A stretch of DNA of 64,000 nt, taken from Cheiracanthium punctorium. Its lineage: Eukaryota > Arthropoda > Arachnida > Araneae > Cheiracanthiidae. Under the pieces are notes generated by a model. It saw only the letters and a program-made list of their open reading frames with translations, was not told the origin of the DNA and made no database searches. The stretch spans positions 372,001 through 436,000 of the forward strand of contig JAWZYV010017493.1 in the NCBI GenBank assembly GCA_038373885.1. The letters are read 5' to 3'. Shown here one piece after another: positions 12,835 to 24,690 of this stretch (positions within the stretch are counted from its first letter, which is position 1; every line of letters starts with the position of its first letter). The position numbers were made by a program, and so were the translations under genes.

Positions 12835-13686
12835 TGGTGCTTCCTGGTGTATACCGCACCTTCCAAAGAACGTCTGCAGATTTTTTCTTGTGACTGCAAA
12901 ATAACTTCAACAAGGGATCATGGCAAAAAATGTTCATGAAAGGAGGCAGCCCTCCAGTGTCCTAGGTTTTGTAGCTTTTGCTTAGGAATGAATAAATTCT
13001 GTTCCTCTTATTACTGAATTTAAAGACAGTGCTGATAACGATTACGATGCCAAATGAGTGACATACCGGTATTTTTGTTTTGAAGTTGTAGCATTGCTGT
13101 AATGTTCTACTAGCTTAACATTGGCTGAAGAGCGAATTGTAGCAACTAAGAAAGAGCTTTTATCCCCTTGAGTAGGTTTATGATTTTGCATCTGAAGGCA
13201 GATTGACCATTTACACGATCCGAAATATACGCACGTACTTTACTTTTACATTTTGTATGTCTATGCAAAGTATTTTTATTTTTAATTTAATTCACAATCA
13301 TACCTCTTCATTCCCACACTAAAAAGGGTAAATTGAATTTTACCAAGCGCAATTTGTAGCTCTTGTTGTCATTGATCTTAAAAAATTTACAAATACTTGT
13401 CTTATTCGGCAAGCTGCCATTTATTGTTATTAATTGCTCAATCCACAAATTAGAAAACAAAATTAGTCATTCCAACAGAATTCAGAACATTATTTCAGCA
13501 AATCATCCATCATTATAAATACGTAAATATTCATTTATTTTCTCGATGTTTTATAATTTAATGAAGCAAACTCAAAATAAGTTTTCTTAAAAACTGAGCT
13601 TTTAGAATTAAAAATGGTGATCCAAATGGTGAAACAAATAATTATTCTTTTTTAAAAATAGCATACGTTATTATGGAATCAGTTGG
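12835..13686. other. AT-rich DNA, no gene seen
   Basis: Nothing recognisable. Confidence 0.5.
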
Positions 13687-13786
13687 TTAACCCTTTAACG
13701 CGCAGTGTTAACGCTCTGAGAACACCAAACTCTGACGTTTTGGCTGTTGCCAGTTACGAAGAATAGATTTGATTTCTATAAAAATA

Positions 13787-15311
13787 CACTGCTCAAAACA
13801 ATTAAAGGATATTGTAAGTTTTATATAAAATAAAGATATAAGAGAATTTTTTTTTGCCGAAAATGGAAGAAGAGAATCACAAATGCAATTTATCTGATTT
13901 TCAAACGGTGGAGTATGCTAATTTTGAGTTCGACGTCAAAAACGTCGCTTCAGTGGCAGCGAATGAAATTGGACTTTCAACTGAATAAAAGACAATGAAG
14001 ACAAGGAAGACATTCAGTGACTGCTTTGTTTCGATGAGTACGATGTCTCAGCGAAGTCATTTAACCGATTCAGAAGCTTGGAGAGTTGTCGGTAGATTAG
14101 AAGGGGGCCAAATTTAAGTCGAAGTAGCACAAGCCATTGTAGTGTCACAAAGTGTGATTTCCAGGATCTGGAACCTGTTTTTGGCGACTGGAAGTGCAGG
14201 CCGAAGACCAGGGCAAGGTCGTAGACGGGCAACAACGCCCAATGAAGATCGTTATTTAGTGTTAACGGCTCAGAGACACCGGAATATGAACGCTGCTCTT
14301 CTCCAACAACACCTTCGCTCGGCTAATGGCACCACGGTTTCAACTCAGACTGTCCGAAACCGGCTCCATGGTGTAGGTCTGTATGCTCGCCGACCGATGG
14401 TATGTGTTAGACTAACATCAAGGCATCGTCGCGACCCCAGGGAGTGGGCAACAGAGCATGTGAACTGGAGGAGAAATGAATGGAGCAATGTTCTTTTTTG
14501 TGACGAGTCCCGTTTTTCAGTTCATCCTGATAAAGGCGTATTTTCATCTGGAGGGACCGTGGCAGTAGGAATAATCCTGCGTTCGTGCACGAAAGTGTCA
14601 GCTTCGGCGGTGATAGAGTGTTGGTATATGGTGGCATCTCCATTGACGGGCGCACAGACCTCTACATAATTCGAGATGGACCTCTGACTGGTCGCCGATA
14701 TAGGGATGAGATCCTCAGACCTATTATAGTCCCTTACGCTGCAGCAATCGGAGATGACTTCATTTTAATGGACGATAACTGCAGGCCACATCGTGCTAAC
14801 CTGGTGGAGGATTTCCTTTTCGAGGAAGGAATCGTACGAATGGAGTGGCCAGCGTGTTCTCCAGACATGAATCCAATAGAGCACGTTTGGGACGCTCTAG
14901 GAAGACGAGTTGCTGGCCGCCAACCACCCCCACAAACTCTCCAAGAACTGGAAAGAGCTCTTCTGGAAGAGTGGGACAGAATACCCCAACTCGTGACTAA
15001 TAGCCTCATTGACTCCATGTCTAAAAGGTGTTCAACGTTGCTGGCCGTCCGTGGAAACCATACCCCCTACAGAAAATGATTTCCTTTGAAGAAAACACCT
15101 TTTCTTATTCTTTTTTTCTCATATGCACAAATTGTGTTTTTTCCCTTTTCTACACAAATGCACAATAAAATGCATTTTTTTCTGTCAAACATGTGTAATT
15201 TATTCTCATATAACCTTTTACGTCTGTCGACCATGTATCAATCAGCTAAAAAGTTTCCCAGCCACAGGATCCACCTACAGCCGCAATATCCTTTAATTGT
15301 TTTGAGCAGTG
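13787..15311 (+). mobile_element. Tc1/mariner-type transposon (1,525 bp)
   Basis: The ends are inverted repeats starting CACTGCTCAAAACAATTAAA at 13787 and its reverse complement ending at 15311, about 30 bp long and essentially identical. A TA lies on each side (13785-13786 and 15312-13), the standard Tc1/mariner target duplication. One transposase frame fills the interior on the plus strand. The empty site can be read from copy A of the host foldback element, which confirms both boundaries. Confidence 0.93.
14043..15079 (+). pseudogene. Tc1-family DD34E transposase, broken
   Basis: The frame begins at ATG 14043 and would give about 345 residues, the usual Tc1 length. An N-terminal helix-turn-helix region (SVISRIW, GRRPGQGRRR) precedes a DDE/RNase H-like catalytic domain. 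The first catalytic Asp is in CDESRF (about residue 154); the second is in MDDNCRPH; the Glu is in SPDMNPIEHVWD, with exactly 34 residues between the second Asp and the Glu. Two lesions are visible: a TAA stop near 14115, and a frameshift between about 14530 and 14537, after HPDK and before the FIWRDRGS segment in the next frame. The protein would cut and paste its own element in the nucleus, but this copy cannot make it intact. The frame closes at 15079, upstream of the right end repeat. Confidence 0.93.
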
Positions 15312-15720
15312 TAGTTGCGGGTGACATAGCTCCACGAGAATCCTTTACTTTTTAGCACGTCATTTCCCATAAAAAAATTGTCACGATTATTTTTAACAGC
15401 ACTGACATCTGCTGAAAAATGGAAGAATGCGAGAACAGCTCGATAGATTGCTCAATGCTGAAAAAAGGGCAGCCGTTGCCATCGCTCGATTTAACTACCA
15501 GCAAGATGGCGGACGATCGAAGCGTTCATCGCGTGCCACAGATCTAGAGACCCTTTTTTTGTGTCCACGCACAGCCAGCTGTCGTCAAAAAAGGATCTCT
15601 AGATCTGTGGTACGCAATGAACGTTTCGATCGTCCGCCATCTTGCTGGTAGTTAAGTCGAGCGATGGCTACGGCTGCCCTTTTTTGAGCATTGGGAAAGG
15701 GTTGCGCCTCAAAGGGATAA

Positions 15721-16268
15721 GCCTCATTCTTGATATTATATTTATAACGCTCCTCAAAATGTCCAATCTTCATGTTCCAGAATACTTTACAGGGCCGTAA
15801 TTTCACGGAACATTTACGCTAGACTTACTATGTATGCATAAACACCTCCTAAAAGACATACATCCTTCTGAAAAACTCCAGAAAAAAGTGGGAAAAAAAG
15901 AAAAAGAGAAAAAAAAAACATTCTCTCTCGGAGTAAAAATAATTGTGCGTATTTTTTCTTCTCTTCTTGAAATTTCGTTTTATATGACTGGCATTAATGA
16001 TCAAGCTGCGTTCGGAAAAAAAAAATGAAGAGGATGGACCAAATTGCATGGTTGTTGTTAATTAGAACATTCATCTCCATATGTAACTACGACTGTGACG
16101 ACACGCTAAGCTGCGTGAAAAAAAAGGCACCGATTGGTAGTGAAATACTGTTCCTTCCGGATTAGGTTACTGTTATAACCTGTTGTTCAGACTGAATAAA
16201 GAAGAAGTGTGGCATGAATTATAATTGCACCAGCTTTGTCCAGAATAATTTTTGATTTTTACAGCTTT
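15721..16268. other. AT-rich DNA, no gene seen
   Basis: A-rich, with homopolymer runs near 15890-15920 and 16016. No repeat or gene identified. Confidence 0.5.
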
Positions 16269-16269
16269 A

Positions 16270-16651
16270 TACAAGGTGTTTCGAAACTCATCGACAAAAA
16301 TTAAAGGGGTGGTAGAGGAAACCAAGACGGTTTATAATCACACAGGTGTGTGGCCGGAAACGGTGTTTTCATCTACCTGTTAATAATCACTTTAATAATC
16401 GATCTTGAAATCATTGTATAATCCCTACTTTAGTAATAATTCCTCTTACTAATAAATTTTAATCAATTGCTTTTTGTGAAAGATCCATTAGTTTTTGACG
16501 AACTATAGTCAGAAAGTTCACTATTATTCCGAAATGATTGAGGTACAGGAGGACGACGTTTCCACGCCCAAATTGCTATGCGATTCTCAAAGATCTTGAC
16601 TCACAGTACAACCCCTTAAATTTTTGCCCATGAGTTTCGAAACACCATGTA
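16270..16651. mobile_element. TA-type MITE with about 43-bp inverted ends
   Basis: The left end (TACAAGGTGTTTCGAAACTC) and the inverted right end match for about 40 bp with a few changes, and TA dinucleotides flank both sides (16268-16269, 16652-16653). There is no coding capacity. The block GTGAAAGATCCATTAG inside is shared with about 2216. Confidence 0.7.
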
Positions 16652-16976
16652 TAGTGTCGGTTATTGCTTACCAAAAATTTAACTAAAGTTTCACATTTAT
16701 CACTGTATAAGTTATTATTCAATTTTAAAATTTGTTGAATGAGTTGTACATTAGAAAATTTCACGATTCAGTTTTATGTTAGACAATTCTTTTCAGAAAC
16801 TATCGCAGCTGGAAAAAGGTTTAGTGTTTATCTTATCGTGCGTTACAGCTCGAAATTTTTTAAGTCCCTTTCGCAATTAGTTTATCTTAATTTAAGGGCA
16901 ATGACCTTTGAAGGTATCCTTTTTTTTCTAACTACAATCTTACACGAAAGCTTGTGTTAAACCGAAGTATAATATT

Positions 16977-17489
16977 GGCCCGTACAGGAGAACAGAGTTA
17001 CAGGTTACAAAGAAACACAGCAAAGGAAAGTACATAGTTCGCTAACCTGCCTATAGTAGATGTTGAAAATGTTATTGAAAATGACCACCATTCATATCTT
17101 GGCACTTTCGGACCCTGGTTATCAAGTTGCTGAAAAGAGATTGAAAATGAACAGCTGAAATTGCTGCAATCTTATCAGAGATGTTTTGCTGCAATTCTTG
17201 AAGGTCATGAGGGCTGTTGCGATACACCTCAGACTTGAGGGTTCTCCATAAAGTAATCTAGCACAAACAAATCAGGTGACCTGGGTGGGTAGCTAGGGCC
17301 TACGAGATCACACTGACCTCTGCCTAGTTGTTATTATGGCACAAAAGTGGCAAGAGATGAACGGTAGTCATTTTCAACATCTGCTACAGGCAGATTAGCG
17401 AACTATGTAGTATTTCATTTCCTTTGCGGTGTTTCTTTGTAACCTGGAACTCTGTTCTCCGGGCCACTTTTATTTGCCTGACCTTGTAT
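16977..17489 (-). mobile_element. Element with about 120-bp inverted ends, IS630/Tc1-like relic
   Basis: Positions 16977-17108 and 17337-17465 are inverted copies of each other at high identity (shared AACAGAGTT, GGTTACAAAGAAACAC, TAGTTCGCTAA). The right side continues to CTTGTATA near 17489; the left end lacks this outermost part and seems truncated. The interior carries a decayed transposase C-terminus on the minus strand. Confidence 0.6.
17105..17325 (-). pseudogene. Transposase C-terminal relic (IS630/Tc1/mariner superfamily)
   Basis: The minus strand near 17240-17310 reads a YPPRSPDL...LDYF segment, which is the region around the last catalytic acidic residue in IS630/Tc1/mariner-type transposases of the WPPRSPDLTPLDYFLWG class common in arthropods. 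Stop codons interrupt the frame soon after. What remains is far too short to be functional. Subfamily is not resolved. Confidence 0.5.
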
Positions 17490-20400
17490 ATGTATGTTTA
17501 GCGTAGAGTCTCTGACGTTGATGTTTGAAATCACCAGGGAATATCACTTGGCTAAATAAAATTTAACTACAGCTCTTCCTGTTTCACACCAAAAAAAAAT
17601 ATTAAAATTTTATACAAATTGTTGATCACAAGGATAATTATGAGGATCTGCTTCATGCAATTACATAAGTTCTCATCTAAAAGAACAATGGCTTCCGGTA
17701 TGCTTGGAAATTAAATTTCTTGGCAAAGGCAATGTCACCTCTCTCTCTCCAAGTCAGGGCTTCACTGACCATTGCTGTCTCTTTGTCCTCGATTCAATTT
17801 GTATCGAAACTCTCTATTCCGCCATCTTCGATATGAATGCGCCAAAAGAAGAAGAGAAAAGAAGAAGTAAAAAAGAATACCCTTACTGTTACATTTCTTC
17901 AAGTCCAAAAAGTAAATGAGACTACTGACTGGGAGTGGTTTCTAATTCATGACTGTGGTATAAGAAGCCTGACGAAAATCCGGTTCAAAATAACTGGGGC
18001 CTTTACAATATTCCCTATAAAAACGATTGATCGAAAATAATTCTGAGATTTGTTTTTTCTTTTTTCAGATAGTATACTACAGAAACAGTCTTTCCCATTT
18101 AAACATAGTTTTTGCCTCTATCACTCTTTTCTAAGCAAGTAAACTGGTAAACAGTTTAATTCTGGCTTTGGTTGAGAAAGAAAATAGGCATATCAAAAGA
18201 AAATGAAGATAATTTCATCCATGAAAAGAATGATCAGTCCATATTGTTAACTTTTAAGGAAAGCATTTTTTGTTGTTCTTTTCGTAAAGTTGTTCTTTTT
18301 GTTGATAATGCTTAGTTAAAAAAAAAAAAAACGATTACATTCATTACTCTGTGAATTTACTTTTAAGGCAGGCAATGAATAAATACCAAGGTGCATTATA
18401 GTATAACCTTCAATTTTGGCATTAAATGGAAACTCATATTCTGCACTACCAAATCGATATTAATTTTCTGTATCCAACGTGCTTAAATATCAAGGCTTGG
18501 AACTTCTAAACTGTAAATGGATTTAGTTTACCTGTAACCCCAAAACATGTTAAGCGCACACCTCATGTTTTCGTGGCATAATATGAGAGAAGTCAAATCA
18601 ATAGACGCTTGCATCTTATATCTTATTTGTAAAGCATTAAGCACAACTGTTTCCACTGCGATGCGATCATTTAAGAAAATCATGTCTGGGATTAAAATCT
18701 GACTGAGAGAGGTTTGCAGGAATTTGCATATAAATCAGTGTTAGCGTGACTGGTCAGACAAAACGGAGAATGTTTATCTTTTGCATTAGGTTTAGAACTC
18801 GGAGTTGAAATATGAATTTGCCGCATTAGTTTTCTCATCAACGCTTTTACAGGAGACAAAATGAGGTAATAGAAGAAAGATATTTATGTTTTTGTATCTT
18901 GGACAAAAAGATAATCTAAAGTATTTCGTAACTTACAGAAATTTTTGTTTTCTGCAAATGGGCATTATCTTGCACACGATTTTCTATCAAGTAGAAAAAT
19001 ATTAATGAAACAATAAGTCAGAGATATTTATCTCTTCAATTACTAGTTATTTATATGGTTTTCAAATATCGATGAACTTCACAAGCAACTTGCTTGTTAA
19101 AGAACGTTTCATTATTGTTTGGTGATATCGTCCCGCAACATCGAAAAGTTATTTTGCCTTTTTCCTTTCAAATTTTCGATTGAAGTTTGAGATTGCGATA
19201 ATAATATTACCAATTTAAGCTCCCTTGTTTTGTGGATGTTGTGAGATTTTCTGGCTTTCTTTTTCTTTTGCTGTCGTAGGGGAAGCAGCATTTTCCCTAT
19301 ACATTCTTCAGTTTAAAATATTGATGTATCTTTTTTTTTTTTTCATTTGAATGACGTCATCAGTCCTTCAGCTTCCTTGTAAGCCAAATTCATTTTCTTT
19401 CATATTTAGAGTCTTTGTAATTTGATTTTTAATAAGTGAAATTAGCATTTGTGTTTTTACAGATGATCTTAAATTTAAAATAGTATATGTAGGGGACCCT
19501 GACTACAAATTGAGTATGTATTTGTTTAAATTACTCCCGGTTATAGTCTTAAATGATATCTGTTAAATTCGTTCTTTTGAACAGATTCAAGCCATTCGAT
19601 TTTAAATCCTAAACTGCATTCCAAATCATTTTATAGTTTTACTAGCTCATCACTTATTTTAAATGTTAAGTAGTTATATTATTGTATTTCAAAGTCTGAT
19701 TTAAAAGTCAAAATGAAGAACGCACTATATCTATACAATAGAAAACAGATTATTTCACGGTTCAATTTTAAAACTTTATTAAAGTCCTCACGCGATGCTA
19801 TAGCTGAAAGCATTTATCAAACTTTGAAGATTTTTTTCATAAAAGGCATAACTAGAAGTATTTTAGATCCGTTTGATAAGTACAACATGTTATGATAATG
19901 AAAATCCTTTAGCAAATAGTTGCTTATCAATAACCTGTAATTTAGCAAATGCCTCACGAAGTCCCGTCCTTCACATTTGACGAGCGCTGTTTAATCATAA
20001 ATCCGATATATTTTATTCCAATATGCATTTCACTGTCGAATGGAGTTCAAATCAAAACTTAATGAAAGCTTTATAAAGTTATTGAAATTTACGTCCTTTA
20101 TTTGAGTTACTGCACTCTTTAATTAACCATCTGATCAATAGATGATTCATTCCCAAAGGCCTCAGACGAAAACTTAACTCCTTGCCAGGCGCGTTTTCCA
20201 GTAAAAATTGGTTTTATCTGTTGCATTCTTAAGAATCTCGTGCTTCTGAACTAAACTTTAACTCGGTATATTTCACAAATAACCAACCGTGCATTCGCTA
20301 TTGATCCTTTTAATGCCTGGAAATATTAAGATAAGCAAAATCAATTTTTCGATCAGCAGTTCCTTCCATAACATTGTTAAACTGAGAAATTTGCGCACCT

Positions 20401-20935
20401 GTTTTACTTTAAAGCAATTATTTATGGAAGTGGATGCAACCTTTGCTTTTTTTAAACAGTTAAAAGGTCATAAATGAAACTAATTGCATTGCGTTTTAAT
20501 GTTTAGGAACGATAAAAAATTGTGCTAAAATGCTCTGAAAATGTTTCATTGTTTTAAAAAATGGAACAATTATCATTTTTAAATTTAGTTATTTCCTTTT
20601 TATGACCACACGTATTGAATATTTAAAAGAGATTAAAACAATTTGCATAATAAAGAATTTTAAAGGTCAGTAAATGTTTTATTATGGATGTATTTTGGCA
20701 TTATATCCTCTTCAATAAACCGACTAACAGTTCTACTACCTGATAAACATTGTTAATAATATAAAAAAAATGTTTTTAGAAATAATTGGCAAGTGAAAAT
20801 CTATACAAAAGTAACAAAACTTTCTTAAATAATTAGTATCGGTAGAAATAATCTATTTAGTGATTTCTTTTCATCGGTTATTATGCTGTTCCTCTTAAAA
20901 TTTGAACATAAATTTTAACCTAATTCTTATCGACT
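17490..20935. other. AT-rich DNA, no gene seen
   Basis: Short frames only, none with a recognisable domain. A 13-A run near 18319 and a T run near 19330 are the only simple repeats. Confidence 0.5.
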
Positions 20936-20943
20936 GATTAAGA

Positions 20944-21267
20944 CAACGGTTCAAACCTTTTAACGTCAAACCCCCCCCCAACAAAGGCTAATTGATGGTG
21001 GCGCCCCTCCCCCATCAATTCCCCCTCACATTTTTCAGCATACATTCAGTTTTTTAATCTTTAACAATGAACATTTAGTCGAATTTTCTACAAAATAATC
21101 TTATTAGTAAAGTTAGAATGAAGATTTTAAGCGAAAATGGATATATTTTTGAGTAAAAATGAGAATAAATAAGACGACTTTTTTATAAAAAACATGCATC
21201 ACTACTTGCTCTTTGGTTTTTCTCGCGCCCCCCTTGGGGGTCGCGTCCCACAGGGTGAGAAATGCTG
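20944..21267. mobile_element. hAT-type MITE with exact 8-bp TSD
   Basis: GATTAAGA lies immediately outside both ends (20936-20943 and 21268-21275). The element begins CAACGGTTCAAACC and ends GGTGAGAAATGCTG; inverted, the right end is CAGCATTTCTCACC, consistent with hAT ends. C- and G-rich segments lie just inside each end. There is no transposase. Confidence 0.8.
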
Positions 21268-21437
21268 GATTAAGATATAAGTTTGCATGTATAACTTCAA
21301 TGGTACTTTGGTGTGTTTCCTTCAAAATACTTAATAGTTTTATTAAATCAATATTTTGTTCCAAAAATCGCGTTTCTCCCAATGCATCAGCTCGTTTTTA
21401 CCAAACAATTCATCGGACATTTTTAACTTCTGCATCA

Positions 21438-21665
21438 TGGTGTATTCGTGGCGAAGTGGTTAAGACAATGCATAGAAATCCATTGTTTTTTACCCATTTA
21501 GACTTGAATCTTAAAACTAAGAGTAGTACACAGTTTTGGACACAGAAGCTTCTGTTTGATATTGATTCCGGAGACGGTGGACCACACTGCGAGACACATT
21601 AAGACACCTAGCAGTGTCAGCCTGTGACAACATCCATTTCTATCCATCGGACTGTCCACCACCTT
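21438..21665 (+). repeat. Possible tRNA-derived SINE
   Basis: GTGGCGAAGTGGTTAAGAC at about 21450 resembles the A-box head of the family 2 SINEs, but the B box is not clear and the body does not match the others well. Confidence 0.3.
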
Positions 21666-22264
21666 AACGAATCGAGCAAACTGATTCTCTCAGACACTGA
21701 GGGGACTAATTGCCTATTATCAACGAATCTGCTAACAAAAGTTATACACGTAATTAAGAAAACCTGATATTTACGTATTTTTCTCTCACTCACATATGCC
21801 TTTCTTTAAAAAAGAAGTGAAAGCTATCGTTTTTGCATAAACTTGCTTAAAGTTCATTTTTACCACTAAAAAATAGTACAAATTTTATTGTTAGTGTCAT
21901 TTTCTTTTATGGTGAGCTTCGAGAAACATGTTGTTCCTTAACTTTTTGTGTCTAATGTATATAATGGGGTTCTCGAAGTGAGAAGCTAAATTTTTCATTC
22001 AATATTTACTGGAAATGTGTCCGTTCAATTCTTAGCATGTAAAGTGAGGTTTTCCTTACCATCTCAGAGAGACAGAAATTATTCGAATTATTATTGAACC
22101 ATGTTACACATAAGAGTAAGGAAAAAGACATATTGTATTGCTTAGGCAATGGACTAGAAACCCTTCGTATTTTACTCGCGTACTTATAAATTCTACCGAC
22201 TTCGAGTTGAATACTTTGTCTGTATTTTCGTAAATCATAAATATCACCATGAAATTGCTTTCTT

Positions 22265-23040
22265 GCTTTCCGAACATGTACCATGTAAGGAAAGTATTGT
22301 AATCGCGAAAAGATTTGACTTCGTAATTTTCAGGCAGTTAGATTTTTAGGTTTTCTGAATTCATTTATGCTAGTTTTACGGTGATGTATGTATGTGTGTT
22401 GGTGTGTGTGAGTACATGAGAGAACACGATAGTTCCTAAACGGTGCATTCGACTGAGCTCAAATTTTGTACATAAATTGTAGAGTACAATTGCACTGTCG
22501 GTATTGATTTTGGTGTGTAGGCATGACCTGTATAGATTTTGGTGTGCGCATGCTGATAGTTTGTTCGCAGAGTTGCAGAAAATTTTCCCATACATTTAGG
22601 CCTATGGGTAGATCATTTAAAGTGTGCTAGTGTATAAATGGTGCATTCAAATTGGGTGCGTATATTAAAGGTCGTCGTCACACACCTGTATAGATTCGTG
22701 CGTAGGGATTATAATTTTTTTACTGGGCAACGAAAAATAATTCTTATACATTGCAACCTATACGCACAAATTCTCGAAAGTACATTAGAACTAATATGGA
22801 GTATTCGATTTTCATTAAATTAAGTATGCATATAATAGGTCACTGTCTTACATGCTGAGTAGATTTTGGTGTGTGTAGATCTTACAGTTTTTCACTAAGT
22901 TACAAATGAGTATTCTTATACATTGCAGCCTATCCACTCAAATTATTTAAAGTGCACTAGAATCTGAACACTACATCCAATTGAGTTGAATCAAATTTAT
23001 TTAAACGCTTGGGAAAGATCAAGTTTGCGGAACGTCGAGT
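22265..23040 (-). mobile_element. Composite element with internal tandem repeats, copy 1 (inverted)
   Basis: One end carries CTTTCCGAACATGTACCATG (22265), then a block seen again at 55640-55690 in opposite orientation, then a GT-rich microsatellite (22385-22412), then repeats of about 156-172 bp (starts near 22593, 22749, 22921), and finally an end near 23010-23045 matching 54715-54780 inverted. Order and content match the copy at 54726-55690. No protein is encoded. The plan (terminal motifs, short microsatellite, about 170-bp core repeats) resembles DINE-1/pearl-like non-autonomous Helentrons; that assignment is inference. Confidence 0.6.
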
Positions 23041-23396
23041 GGAGTGACTTCAGATTTTTTCTTTCTTTTTTTCCAATTTTGATTTGTTTCCTTCATTTAA
23101 TTCACTCCTTTAAAATGTTTACATTCAATTTATTAGTCATACTGCTAACACTGATATGACCATGTAGTTAAGAAAGATAAAAAAAATTATTAAATTAAGG
23201 AAACAACTATCGGAAGTTTTCTCTCGTAACGTTTTTAGTCTGAGTCAGACAGAGCAGAATGTACATTAAAAAGAACAATAAGAACATTCTTAAACTGTTG
23301 TTTAAAGTTAAGCTGCAAAATATTCCACCATCTAGCCGCTGATTATTTCACGGGTACTTGCCCCTGCCCTGTATAGGATATATGAAATTTGGGCCT

Positions 23397-23424
23397 AAAA
23401 AAAAAAAAAAAAAAAAAAAAAAAA
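23397..23424. repeat. 28-A homopolymer
   Basis: Uninterrupted A run; no SINE or LINE body was identified on its 5' side. Confidence 0.95.
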
Positions 23425-23604
23425 CATGTTAATAGACAGTAGCTCAGCGTCGTCGGTTTAATTGGAATGTATCTATAAAATACTTTAAAATGTTTTTAAG
23501 AAGGATGTCCTATCCACTGGCGCTAATACTTTTCCCGTAACACAAAGTCTGACTAAATCAATGACTCTGAACAGAAAATTATGTATTTTCTCTCACAACT
23601 CCTA

Positions 23605-24690
23605 CAGTTTTAAAGACAGAATGATTAAAATCCAAACTCTGCTACAGGTGTTCTTCAGAGCTATCTGAGAGCGAGCGTAGCGTGTACACATTTTCCAGAA
23701 TGCAGACAATGCTACCACAACTATAACTGTTTGCGCTTACAAAGTAGCTGCATCATGTGACCCACTCTAAGCCCTAATAATCAATATCGGTATTTAATCC
23801 TATGGACAAATTTGAAACTTAAATCAACATTTTCATAAATACATCTCAGTAGAACTTTACTTATTACTTCAATTTCAGTTTTAAAGACAGAATCATTAAA
23901 TTCCAAACTCTGCTACAGGTGTTCTTCAGAGCTATTTGAGAGCGAGCGTAGCGTGTACACATTTTCCAGAATGCAGACAATGCTACCACAACTATAACTG
24001 TTTGCGCTTACAAAGTAGCTGCATCATGTGACCCACTCTAAGCCCTATATAATCAATATCGGTATTTAATCCTATGGACAAATTTGAAACTTATATCAAC
24101 ATTTTCATAAATACATCTCAGCAGAACTTTACTTATTACTTCAATTTCAGTTTTAAAGACAGAATCATTAAATTCCAAACTCTGCTACAGGTGTTCTTCA
24201 GAGCTATTTGAGAGCGAGCGTAGCGTGTACACATTTTCCAGAATGCAGACAATGCTACCACAACTATAACTGTTTGCGCTTACAAAGTAGCTGCATCATG
24301 TGACCCACTCTAAGCCCTAATAATCAATATCGGTATTTAATCCTATTGACAAATTTGAAACTTAAATCAACATTTTCATAAATACATCTCAGTAGAACTT
24401 TACTTATTACTTCAATTTCAGTTTTAAAGACAGAATCATTAAATTCCAAACTCTGCTACAGGTGTTCTTCAGAGCTATTTGAGAGCGAGCGTAGCGTGTA
24501 CACATTTTCCAGAATGCAGACAATGCTACCACAACTATAACTGTTTGCGCTTACAAAGTAGCTGCATCATGTGACCCACTCTAAGCCCTATATAATCAAT
24601 ATCGGTATTTAATCCTATGGACAAATTTGAAACTTATATCAACATTTTCATAAATACATCTCAGCAGAACTTTACTTATTACTTCAATTT
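23605..24690 (+). repeat. Tandem array, 4 x 271 bp in two 543-bp dimers
   Basis: Units start at 23605, 23876, 24148 and 24419. Units 1 and 3 share variants (CTAATAATCAAT, CTTAAATCAAC, CAGTAGAAC), while 2 and 4 share others (CTATATAATCAAT, CTTATATCAAC, CAGCAGAAC). The array therefore grew by duplication of a two-unit block. Unit 1 is slightly more diverged at its start. Each unit ends in a pyrimidine-rich stretch plus CAG. Confidence 0.95.

Larger units (their letters stand above)
13687..15720 (+). mobile_element. TTAA foldback element, copy B, split by Tc1
   Basis: The left part (13687-13786) starts with TTAA and CCCTTTAACGCGCAG, matching copy A. The right part resumes at 15312 with the sequence that follows directly in copy A, and ends near 15720 with AAAGGG and ATAA, a one-base change from TTAA. 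Between them sits a complete Tc1-type transposon. The hairpin here is imperfect: the left arm has lost about 15 bases near the loop. Confidence 0.75.

Noticed and set aside
14407..15018. Minus-strand open frames opposite the Tc1 transposase
   Set aside because: Shadows of the plus-strand transposase; no domain of their own.
15427..15806. Similar small proteins (RAAVAIARFNYQQDGGRSKRS) in several frames at 15.4-15.8 kb and 53.96-54.17 kb
   Set aside because: They are translations of the two hairpin arms of the TTAA foldback family. Repetition comes from the DNA repeat, not from a conserved protein.
23605..24690. CRISPR-like array
   Set aside because: Units are 271 bp of continuous similar sequence without spacers, in animal DNA.
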